DNA of 33,826 nt from NCBI GenBank assembly GCA_027604005.1, contig JADGJT010000256.1, forward strand, positions 1 to 33,826, given 5' to 3'. The notes under the pieces are model-generated. The model was not told the origin of the DNA. It made no database searches and saw nothing but the letters and a program-made list of their open reading frames with translations. Position numbers and translations under genes: made by a program. The stretch's first letter is position 1. Every line of letters starts with the position of its first letter. This DNA is from Dinochytrium kinnereticum (taxonomy: Eukaryota; Chytridiomycota; Chytridiomycetes; Chytridiales; Chytridiaceae). This document shows, in pieces, positions 8,161 through 23,221 of this stretch.

Positions 8161-9984
8161 TTATTCCTCAACCTTTATTTTGTACTCTGATAAAGTTGCG
8201 GAAGGTACCTTTCCAGGACTATTTGTAAATAAATCCCCACCAGAGAGTTTCGGAAAGGCAATCACGTCACGGATGCTCTCTGCCCCGCACACTATGGCCA
8301 TGATACGATCAAGTCCCAACGCCAGACCTCCATGGGGTGGACAGCCATAGCTTAGAGCCTTTAGCAAATGGCCAAAGTCACGCTCTATGCGAGATGAAGA
8401 GAGACCCAAAATAGATTGCATAATATAATTCTGCATCTTCGGGTTATGTACCCTGATAGATCCTCCCCCAATCTCCTGACCATTTAAAACTAGATCATAG
8501 TGCTGAGCTCGAGACTTTAACGGGTTATTGAGCATAATATGTATATCCTCCTCCACTGGTGCCGTGAAAGGATGATGTGTGGATTCGAGGATAGCACTAT
8601 CGTCGCTGGAAGGTGAGAAGAGAGGGAAGTCTTCAATCCAAAGAAACTTGTTTTGCGAGGACATCTCGAGAGAGCCCTTTTTGCGAAGAAGGGCGGCGAT
8701 TAGGAGCCGTGTCCTTCCGAGTGCCGTTGACCCTCCAAAGTAACCAGCCTTCCGCCTATTCAGAACTAACATATCGCCAGATTTTAAATTTAGTGCCGTT
8801 TGTAATTGTTCGGATGTTGCTCCTCTTAGTAAAGGAATTCCCGCGATCCAGGTGTTTAGGTCTGTCTGTTTAAAAGGGACAAAATCTAGATCGGATGGCA
8901 GTATCTTGCCACCATAAAGGGGGAAAGTCTCGGTGAATATCGAGGATTTAATCCCCTTGATATCCGAAGAGGAAAGCAATTTCACACCATTTGGAATCAC
9001 GAGCGCGTCTAGATCCATATTGGCTTCCTTGGAAACATTTGGAATTGCTGAAGAAAGGTTTGATATAACCATCCCAAATCGAGTGTCAGGTTTATCTGAG
9101 CCGTACGTTTTCATGGCATCGTAATAACCCATTGTCTGAAACGGGAACTGAACCTCTTCGCCTGTCGTCACTTTCCAGATGGTCGCCACTATCTTTTCCG
9201 TAATGCTTTTAACATCGTTCGCCTCCACAAAAGCCATTTCTAAGTCGATTTGAGTAAACTCCGGTTGTCTATCGGAGCCAAGAGACTCGTCCCGGAAGCA
9301 CCGCGCAAACTGAAAGTACTTATCGATGCCACCAGCCATCAAAACTTGCTTGAATTGCTGCGGACTCTGCGGAAGAGCGAAAAAATGGCCCGCTTTGCGA
9401 GTTGGGACGAGAAACTCTCGTGAACCTTCTGGAGTACTCTTGAAGAGGTATGGTGTCTCGACTTCGACGAAACCGTTGGACGTGAGCAACGACCGAACGG
9501 CCTGAGAAGCCTGTGATCTTTTCCGCAAATTATCTTGCAGCTGTGTATTCCGCATAGAAATAAAACGATGCTGCAGGAGAACCTCTTCGTTCGGCCATTT
9601 CTTGTCCGATAGAAGGGAGAAAGGCATCGTCTCGCATTCATTCAGTATCTCGCAACTTAAGACCTCAAGCTCAATCGCACCAGACGGTGAATTCTTCTGG
9701 ACGGCGCCTTCTGGCCGAGATCGAACTTTTCCAGATACTGTTATCACGCTCTCCGGGTTCAACTTAAGCAGCGTTCTCCGAATTTCGTCGATCTTTTCGC
9801 TTCCCACAGCGTCGACCACCAGCTGCACCGTGCCTGAATGGTCCTTCAGTGGAACAAAAGCCTTGTTTTCCCCGATCTTTCTTGCCTTCAGCGCCCACCC
9901 GGAAACGCAGACATTCTGGCCAACGTGGGATGTTCCCAGCTCACCGCATAGGTGACTCCTAAGTAATCGCGAGTACTTCTGCAT
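8161..9984 (-). CDS. MSD1: Mitochondrial-type (bacterial-type) aspartyl-tRNA synthetase
   Basis: Class II synthetase charging tRNA-Asp, of the bacterial/organellar AspRS-1 type with a GAD insertion, so expected in the mitochondrion. It is one uninterrupted 607-residue frame, the only sizeable gene in the window with no intron. The N-terminal OB fold reads GQNVCVSGWALKARKIG and FVPLKDHSGTVQLV. Motif 2 is FARCFRDESLGSDRQPEFTQ, and motif 3 is GCPPHGGLALGLDR followed by the bacterial-type RDVIAFPK. The chosen ATG (9984) begins MQKYSRLLRSHLCGELG, short but basic. The frame stays open upstream to 10053 with a presequence-like, Arg-rich stretch but no ATG. It is divergent from TRP4 (54 bp between ATGs). 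Confidence 0.95.
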   Translation of the reverse strand: MQKYSRLLRSHLCGELGTSHVGQNVCVSGWALKARKIGENKAFVPLKDHSGTVQLVVDAVGSEKIDEIRRTLLKLNPESVITVSGKVRSRPEGAVQKNSPSGAIELEVLSCEILNECETMPFSLLSDKKWPNEEVLLQHRFISMRNTQLQDNLRKRSQASQAVRSLLTSNGFVEVETPYLFKSTPEGSREFLVPTRKAGHFFALPQSPQQFKQVLMAGGIDKYFQFARCFRDESLGSDRQPEFTQIDLEMAFVEANDVKSITEKIVATIWKVTTGEEVQFPFQTMGYYDAMKTYGSDKPDTRFGMVISNLSSAIPNVSKEANMDLDALVIPNGVKLLSSSDIKGIKSSIFTETFPLYGGKILPSDLDFVPFKQTDLNTWIAGIPLLRGATSEQLQTALNLKSGDMLVLNRRKAGYFGGSTALGRTRLLIAALLRKKGSLEMSSQNKFLWIEDFPLFSPSSDDSAILESTHHPFTAPVEEDIHIMLNNPLKSRAQHYDLVLNGQEIGGGSIRVHNPKMQNYIMQSILGLSSSRIERDFGHLLKALSYGCPPHGGLALGLDRIMAIVCGAESIRDVIAFPKLSGGDLFTNSPGKVPSATLSEYKIKVEE

Positions 9985-10038
9985 TCTGAAAAGTGAAGTG
10001 AAACTTGTCGACTTGGGTTCCAAAGTTGCACCAAGAAC
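9985..10038. promoter_or_regulatory. 54-bp divergent promoter between MSD1 and TRP4
   Basis: The start codons of the aspartyl-tRNA synthetase and TRP4 point away from each other and are only 54 bp apart. No TATA box or bZIP site is visible. The core promoters must be this small or must extend into the opposing coding sequences. Confidence 0.5.
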
Positions 10039-11270
10039 ATGTCTTCGCAACAACTACTTAAGGCGCTCATCAACTCCCCATCCACGTTCTCGGCCGATGA
10101 TGTCGCATCGTTGGTGCGGCTCATCATGGTTGGAGAAGCCTCTGAAGCCCAGATTGGTGCCTTTTTGATGGCGTTGAAGTTCACTGGCAAGGAGAGCGAT
10201 CCGGCCATCATTGCAAGCATTGCAACCGTCATGCGATCGTTTGCTCTTGAGTTCCCCGTTGCACATGATTCTCTCCTCATACAGAACGATGTTATTGATA
10301 TTGTTGGAACTGGTGGAGATGGTCACGATACATTCAATGTCTCAACTGCGAGCAGCATTATTGCTTCAGGGTGTGGTAAGAACCAATCCTGGCAGTGTTT
10401 GGGCCTGAACTCCTTTTTTCTGATTAGGATGCTACGTCGCAAAGGTGATATTGTAATCAAGAGTATTCACTAAATTAAGGGGAAGCATGGAAATAGGGCA
10501 TCATCATCGTCATGCGGATCTGCCGATGTTCTTGAGGCGTTGGGCTGCTCTCTGAATGGACTGCCGGTGGAAGCCATGCCCTCGTTCTTGGAAAAGAATC
10601 GCTTCTGCTTCCTATTTGCACAGGTTTTTCACCCTGCAATGAAATATGTTGCTGGACCACGACGTGAAATTGGTGTTCGGACGATCTTCAACCTGTGGGT
10701 GGTCGCGAAAAGTTTAAACTAACACAAAGTCTCTAGACTGGGTCCATTGATAAATCCAGCAAAACCAAAGCGTACAGTCATTGGCGTACACTCACGAAGT
10801 CTTGGTCAGTTGATGGCGGAGGCACTTTTGATTCTGGGGGTCGAACGCGCCTGGGTCGTCAGCGGTGATATCGGCTTAGACGAGGTACCATGCCTAATGA
10901 AATCAGTTTTTAACATATTTAGATTTCCCCTGAAGGAAAAACAACTGTGTGGTCTATTGAAGATGGGGCGATTACCGAAATGAGCATTTCCCCGGCAGAC
11001 TTTGGACTTCCTGAGCACTCCATTAAAAGCGTTGCTGGAGGTGATGCATCTCACAACGCAGAGCTCATGATGAAACTTCTATCGGGCACTCTGGAAGGGC
11101 CAATCCAAGACTTTGTGCTAATGAATTGCGCGGCGCTTCTTTTCGTCGCTGGCAAAGCGCCTGATCTGAAGGGCGGTGTGGAACTTGCGCGTCAGAGCAT
11201 CGCGTCTGGGAGGGCAAAGAGCTCTTTGCTGGACTTCGCGAAAGCAACCCAAGCCTTCTCAAAGCAATAA
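10039..11270 (+). CDS. TRP4: Anthranilate phosphoribosyltransferase
   Basis: Second step of tryptophan synthesis: anthranilate plus PRPP gives N-(5'-phosphoribosyl)anthranilate. Five exons (10039-10375, 10428-10444, 10486-10694, 10737-10884, 10923-11270) give 352 residues, the normal family length. The PRPP-binding loop [14 protein letters not shown] starts at residue 90. [42 protein letters not shown] and [20 protein letters not shown] follow, all family signatures. Exon 2 is only 17 nt. For intron 2 I prefer the acceptor at 10485, which gives VAKHGNR; the earlier AG at 10479 would insert two residues (Gly-Lys). Introns are 38-52 nt. The gene stands alone and is not fused to other TRP enzymes. 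Confidence 0.95.
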
Positions 11271-11393
11271 GTTATTATAAAGTTTTTTCGAAGGGCTTTT
11301 TTTACCACCTTGTTTTTATATCATTATTTATTTATTTCCATTCCAATCGATTGCTTTGTGCAACATCAACATTGGACTGAAAGTTAAACCGTC

Positions 11394-13855
<2,462 letters not shown>

Positions 13856-14162
13856 TTTAAGCAGTCATTCTATCTGCCTGGGACATACCGAAGAGTATCT
13901 TCCCTCTTACTCTCATGTGCTTCCTCTTCTACTGTTTATTTTTATTTTTTGCTGTCTGCCAGCAAGTATGTTTTCATACGAGAAGGTTTTGCGGGCTGCC
14001 AGAGGTGTGAATGGAATGAATGACATTTATTTTTCAAAGAGAAATTCGCATCTCATCTTGTTTTTACCCAAAGAATTTGCCATTTAAGGTCGCCTGTTAC
14101 ATAATCCAACAGACCTTCACCCAACTCAACACTACCACAACAACCCACTTCAACCCCCAAAC
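13856..14162 (+). other. PGM-LYS1 intergenic region with C/A-rich LYS1 leader
   Basis: No gene is visible in these 307 bp. The last ~60 bp before the LYS1 ATG are C- and A-rich with very little G or T (ACCCAACTCAACACTACC-like), which suggests an unstructured 5' leader such as those on highly expressed fungal genes. The middle part is T-rich and probably contains the PGM 3' end and the LYS1 promoter. Confidence 0.45.
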
Positions 14163-15679
<1,517 letters not shown>

Positions 15680-16024
15680 TGAGCAACGCGTCGCGTTGGG
15701 GCGGCTGTGTTGCGAGGCTGAGACCTCAGAACAATCAGAAATATGAGAAATTTTCCACATTCTTGCCCATTGTGATTTTCAACCCCGAAGAAAGAAAGAA
15801 ATCCCTTTCATCCCCCCACAGGTGAGTGCTGACACCGATGCGCGTTTCTGCGATGAAGCCGCATCGACGGTGTGCCGTGAGTCCTTGAAATCCCTCGTGG
15901 GACTTCCCTTGGCCATTTGCCTGCTTGATCTGGCTGGCCTGATCTGATTGCTATCTTTGGCCACAGCAGACCATCACCAGCTACCTGCCCAAGCCGACCC
16001 CTCCCTCATCACCTTGAAGCAAGC
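15680..16024 (+). promoter_or_regulatory. LYS1-GFA1 spacer with probable GFA1 5'-UTR intron
   Basis: A strong donor (CAG|GTGAGT, intron from 15822) and a strong acceptor (GGCCACAG ending at 15966), with a CTGAT branch-like motif before it, suggest a 145-nt intron in the GFA1 leader. It would be clearly longer than the coding introns nearby. The sequence after it, up to the ATG at 16025, is C/A-rich and low in T. No coding frame is visible. Confidence 0.5.
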
Positions 16025-18776
<2,752 letters not shown>

Positions 18777-19022
18777 ATCAGATACCTGGCTGAGGTCGTT
18801 TGTTGTCTTTATTTTTACCTGCCTATTCGTTATTGTATCATCTCTTATAAAACTCAGTTTTCTAAGTACCATGGCCTTGTTTTTTTTCCCTTCTTTCTTG
18901 ACATCATCCAACATAAAAAAACTCAAGAGTATAACAGAACTCTTTTTTTCTCTTTCCTTATTCTGGACCAGATTTTTTTCTTTATTTCTTCTCTATCCAC
19001 ACCTTCAGATAAAATAAAGTTT
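18777..19022. other. T-rich spacer between convergent GFA1 and PNG1
   Basis: These 246 bp separate two convergent stop codons. The sequence is strongly T-rich on the plus strand with repeated CTTT/TTTT tracts, consistent with overlapping 3' UTRs. An ATAAAATAAAG near 19010 could serve as a poly(A) signal for GFA1. I see no coding sequence. Confidence 0.45.
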
Positions 19023-21086
19023 TCAAGAGTTTTGTATGCGAAATACTGTCCATTCTAACACCTCATGCCTCTGATGAAGTCCTCCGGTGGCAGCCGTGAA
19101 GCCTATGTAAGTCTTTCGACCTGGAGCAATAGCGATGGTTTTCAAAATATCGACAGGAATATGCAGGATTACGTTGAAATCGTCATCAGAGATTGGCTTA
19201 GCATCGGCCATAGCGACCTCGATCCCAGAAGCCAGTTGATAAACCACTCGCACCCACAGAGGCTTTCCAGTCGCAAGAGAGGGAACAGATGACGTGCATC
19301 CCATTGAGAACGCGTGGTGGGCCGAGTTCGGTTGTGGCCCTCTACTTTGTACACTTACATGGTCTCCAGCAGGATCCGAGCAGGTATCCTGAGACCTGTA
19401 AGTGTCAAACTCGATTGCCAGAGAGTGAGGAATGCCTGCGTAACCCATATGACAACCCCCTTGTCCCAGAACTGCCTCGCCTTCTCCTTGAAAGACTAGA
19501 GCCATACCGTCCGCCCCATTAGAGCGCGCTGGGGGCGTAATTCTGATGCAGAATTCTACCTGCATTGACAAATGGAGATCGACAGGAATCCATGCGCCAC
19601 CCTTTTGGTCTGGAAGGCTTTCTGTGAGGATGATGCTATTTTTTCCACCTGAGCTTATGGACTTGGTACTGCCTACACACGTTAAGTCGTTATTCGTACC
19701 CAAACTAAACAAGATTGGACCCTCTTACAAAAAAGGAACGCCATTAAAATATGTGCAACTTAAAGTACTCTTACTTGAGTAAGCTGGAACCTGCCGACCA
19801 ATCTCTCCACGCGAGACTCGCCAGTCCTTCGATCCCGATTGTCGGCCCATCATTTCTGACTCTTTTGCAGCACGCTTTGGAGGGTTCACCAGTTCCTCCC
19901 TTTCTAACACATCGCGATCCAAGAGCTCTTGAAGAGCTGATGCTGTCAGATTTTGTCGAAGGCTCTTTGTTCTTTCCTCAAGTTTCTTTGAGAGAAAGAT
20001 ATTGGCATTAGAAAAAGAGCAAATAAAAGTAAAAATCAACCTTCGCAAGCCAATTCTCTCGAATAGTATTTCTCCTTAATAATACGCCTATACGGTCGCG
20101 GGAATATCTCGAAATCACATCCACAACTTCATACTCCCCAAATGCAAATATAAAAGATAGCGGTTTTTTCCAACCCTTCTCGTAAAGCAACGGTTGATCA
20201 TATGAGCCTTCTCCTTCAGAAGGATCCAGGTGAACTATGACGGGATTCAGACTGATTAACTGATTAAAACTAAGTTATATTCACCCCATCGCTTTTCTGC
20301 CTCGTTATAGATTTCACACCATACGTGATCCGTAAAATCCAATACTAAAGGAATTTAGAGAGATTGCATCTGCTTGGGCTGTATACCATATCGTGTCTCA
20401 AAGCCCATTGCAAGACAAAATAGTGTAAAAAGGTTGGCCCATTCTCCACACCGTCCGCGTCTTGTTTCCATAAGCTTTCTAAGTCCCCTATAAATATTCA
20501 GCCAAAATCAAACTCGGCGTATCTGCTTACTCATATCTCACAAAGGGTGTAGTAAGATTGCAGTTTTCACAAATATAAACTTCACGGCGCGTGCCCTCAT
20601 GGATAATATCCTCGGAAGAAGGCGGCTCATGTCGCTGGAACTTCGTCGCCCTCTTTAAATAATTAAAAAATGAAAGAAGAAGCTAATCGCACATTGCAGT
20701 TTGGGCACAGTGGCGAATCCACCCATTTCATATACTCAAACTTAAACCAGCGGAGCAAGGAGAGAATTAACGCATCGTGTTCGGAAAGCTTTGAATTCAT
20801 CTTTGTCCTTCGACTTGCTTCCTCATGTAAGAGATCAACGGGGATCGCCTCACGAGCCAAATCCTGGAGCTCATCGTTGAGATACCGTTTGAATCGTTGG
20901 ACATGCTCGTCAACTTTAGGCCAAAAAGCAGCCTCAGCAGCAAAGAATTGAGATTCGTCAGGATTAGTCCCGTTCTGTTTTCTGAGCTCAATATATCTTT
21001 CAACATTTATGATTATGATGCTTCTGATGTTTACAATACTTTGCTGTTATGGCATGAGCAATGGCGGTCAACGTTTTTGAGTCCAT
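19023..21086 (-). CDS. PNG1: Cytosolic peptide:N-glycanase with C-terminal L-type lectin domain
   Basis: Removes N-glycans from misfolded glycoproteins during ERAD. Eight exons (21086-21040, 20996-20693, 20652-20531, 20487-20387, 20344-20285, 20234-20041, 19985-19775, 19723-19023) give 579 residues. Zinc cysteines are C113/C116 (CPNC) and C145/C148 (CENC). The transglutaminase-like core has the full triad: C171 in [11 protein letters not shown]198 in FTDHVW and D215 in VHLDPSEGE. It continues through [17 protein letters not shown] and [10 protein letters not shown] to the family end [18 protein letters not shown]. In place of the animal PAW domain, about 230 residues follow that read as an L-type (legume-like) lectin: [49 protein letters not shown] and [12 protein letters not shown]. 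There is no signal peptide. The ATG is 5 bp from the upstream E2 stop. Confidence 0.92.
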
Positions 21087-21091
21087 TTGTG

Positions 21092-21895
21092 TTACATCGC
21101 ATCTAGCGACCTCCGCACTATGCGCTGGACCTTCTTCTTGAAGACGGGGAACTGGTCTCGCCACTCCTTCTGAAGGGATATCAGCAACACTGTAAGGAGA
21201 GGGTAAATTAGTGTAATTACCGCCGCCTCCAGATTCGCGGGTGACTGATCATTGGGGCTCGATAACATGCTGATGACGCTTAGGACGATGGACTCGACTG
21301 TGTGCACTGGGAGCCATCTTTCACCGGCATCTTCATAGCCATATGCATCTTCGCCTAAAGTAAAATGAGAACATTTTATGTTATATAAAGCGTACCTGGC
21401 GCGTGGAGAATTGAAATGCACACGTCCCCGCTTGTGTAGACATTTGGATGCCCTTAATTCCATGTCATTATGTCAAAAACTTGAAAGGATTGATTCGGAA
21501 ACTTACACATCTCCGTTACAAACTTCATCTTGGGTGGCAGTAAGGGGTATTCTGGTGGGAAAGATAGTGTGGCCTGCATGCGTCACTACGGTAATCGAAA
21601 TTCAGGCTCGAACCTTAAAAAACCCTCCCTCGCTATAGCAGAAAGTAATTAGTGGCCAAGAATCGGGGAACGTATGTCCTTACTATAATGTCCCCTCTGG
21701 TCCAAGTATCATCACCTCCCATTCGTAAATGTTGTTTTCGTCGGTCAAGCCGGCGGAGAATCCTTCAACGGGGTTCTTTTTCAACTCTGCAGCACGTATT
21801 ATCCTTGATCAGCTCTTTGTCCCGTCCTTTTAGGAATGAGGCTTACCATTCAGTTGACGTTTCAGCAACAGTGAGCTCTGCTGGTTGGCCGACAT
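21092..21895 (-). CDS. UBE2G1: Ubiquitin-conjugating enzyme E2, UBE2G1/Ubc15/Ubc7 type
   Basis: Transfers ubiquitin from E1 to substrates with RING E3s. Seven exons (21895-21847, 21786-21684, 21632-21614, 21573-21507, 21452-21396, 21354-21221, 21169-21092) give 168 residues, close to human UBE2G1 (170). It starts SSLLLKRQLNELKKNPVEGF, then KWEVMI-type core (NIYEWEVMILGPEGTLYEGG), the HPN motif in MWHPNVY, and the catalytic Cys in GDVCISILHAPGEDAYGYED. The acidic loop after the Cys and RWLPVHTVESIVLSVISML place it with UBE2G1 rather than UBE2G2/yeast Ubc7. There is no C-terminal membrane anchor. Exon 3 is 19 nt. PNG1 begins 5 bp downstream on the same strand. Confidence 0.95.
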
Positions 21896-21927
21896 TCTTT
21901 CAAACAATTTTTGCTGGATTGGATGGG

Positions 21928-22104
21928 ATGTTTCAAGTCACCAACAAGGGCAAACAACGTATCTTCCTGAGTTTGCTCATCGGCGTTACGGCTTTCGCTA
22001 TCTTTACAGTCGGAGCCCCTGCATTCACTTCTGATCCAGACGAGCTCAAGAGAAAACAGCAAGAGGCAAGAAAGTGGTCGGAGACAAGGCAGAACAAGAC
22101 ATGA
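21928..22104 (+). CDS. Possible small single-pass membrane protein (58 aa)
   Basis: I do not recognise this protein. The frame from ATG 21928 to TGA 22102-22104 has a short polar and basic N-terminus (MFQVTNKGKQR), one hydrophobic segment at about residues 12-33 (IFLSLLIGVTAFAIFTVG), and a hydrophilic, highly charged tail (DELKRKQQEARKW). It begins 32 bp from the divergent ATG of the E2 and fills an otherwise empty interval before HIS2, which fits the gene packing here. Small mitochondrial inner-membrane assembly factors or ER microproteins look like this, but no specific family can be assigned. It contains no intron. Confidence 0.5.
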   Translation: MFQVTNKGKQRIFLSLLIGVTAFAIFTVGAPAFTSDPDELKRKQQEARKWSETRQNKT

Positions 22105-22179
22105 TCAAGGCCGCTGCCATCTAACCAGCAGAAGGCTCTTTATTTAAAGATCGGACATTACGATTAGGAGCCGAAGCCC

Positions 22180-23181
22180 CTAGGCAAAACTCTTCCAAAA
22201 CGAATGGGACACAATATTCGACACCTTTGTGTTGACAGTCCGGCCCACAGCGTCGACTTCTAGATGATAGACGGTCTCCACCCCAAGATTCTTCAAATAA
22301 TCCCTGAGCTTTATGTAATGCATCCCCACGTCATCTGGACCATGACTGTCGTCAGATAATGTGAACTTGACACCCTTATTTATCATCATCTTTTAAAGTT
22401 CAGCATTTTTAGTTGGGTTTGTGCCTATGGTTGAGTTACTCACCTCCATTATATCACGTAGAGGATAAGGATGCTCCAGACCTTTCTTGAATGCCCGAGA
22501 GTTGACTTCAACCAGTCCGTCGATTGCAATAATCTTGTCAATATTTCGTGATATGGCTTTGAGAACGGCAGGGCTAAGGGGATGATCAGGACGATACATC
22601 CGGATAAGGTCAAAATGCCCGATGACCTCCGGCCTGATTTGATCAAGTAAATCATATTGGGCATCAAAATACTCCAAAAATGCCGCCTCCGTAGGGCTCA
22701 CACCTGGGTGTTTTTCTGCCGATGCTGTTTCACATGCTGCATACATCATCTCATCGTAATCGATCGGGTGCTCTAGTACGTGATGAAGTGATCCAACAAC
22801 ATAGTCCAGACGAAATTTCGACCTCAAATCCTTTACTTCATCTAAACTTGCTGGGTGGATGTTTTCGGTTTCCATCCCAACAAGAAGTTTTATTTGCCCC
22901 CGGTACTTCTCTCTCAGTCGAAGAGCTTCCGAGTAAAACTCGCCAAATACCCGAAGCGTATCTTTCGGCGTCAGGGTATCGATCTAAAGATTAAATATAT
23001 ATTTAATGGTTGAGGCTCGTACTTCTTCCGGGTAAAGATCTTTATATCGGGTTCGCGGCATGTGTTCCGAAAGTCCATAACAAATAAAACCCTTCTCTAT
23101 TGCTTTAATTATCACTTCCTCAAGGGTGCCCTTGGCATGCATGCAAAACTGCCCCGAATGTGAATGGAAGGAGAATGGCAT
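22180..23181 (-). CDS. HIS2: Histidinol-phosphatase, PHP family
   Basis: Penultimate step of histidine synthesis: L-histidinol phosphate gives L-histidinol. Three exons (23181-23023, 22983-22444, 22389-22180) give 302 residues. The PHP metal ligands are visible. FHSHSGQFCMHA is motif 1, GLSEHMPRTRYKDLYPEE is the fungal HIS2 signature, METENI and VVGSLHHV follow, then GHFDLIRMY near the middle and FTLSDDSHGPDDVGMHY near the end. This is the monofunctional, yeast-like enzyme, not the HAD-type fused to IGPD. Both introns are under 60 nt. The ATG is 40 bp from the divergent PRP28 ATG. Confidence 0.96.
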
Positions 23182-23221
23182 CGTCAATAACTGCGCAAAA
23201 AATCTTTGCGATTCCACCATC
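23182..23221. promoter_or_regulatory. 40-bp divergent promoter between HIS2 and PRP28
   Basis: Forty base pairs separate the two divergent start codons. No TGACTCA (Gcn4-type) site is present, although HIS2 is an amino-acid biosynthetic gene. Both promoters must be unusually short. Confidence 0.5.
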
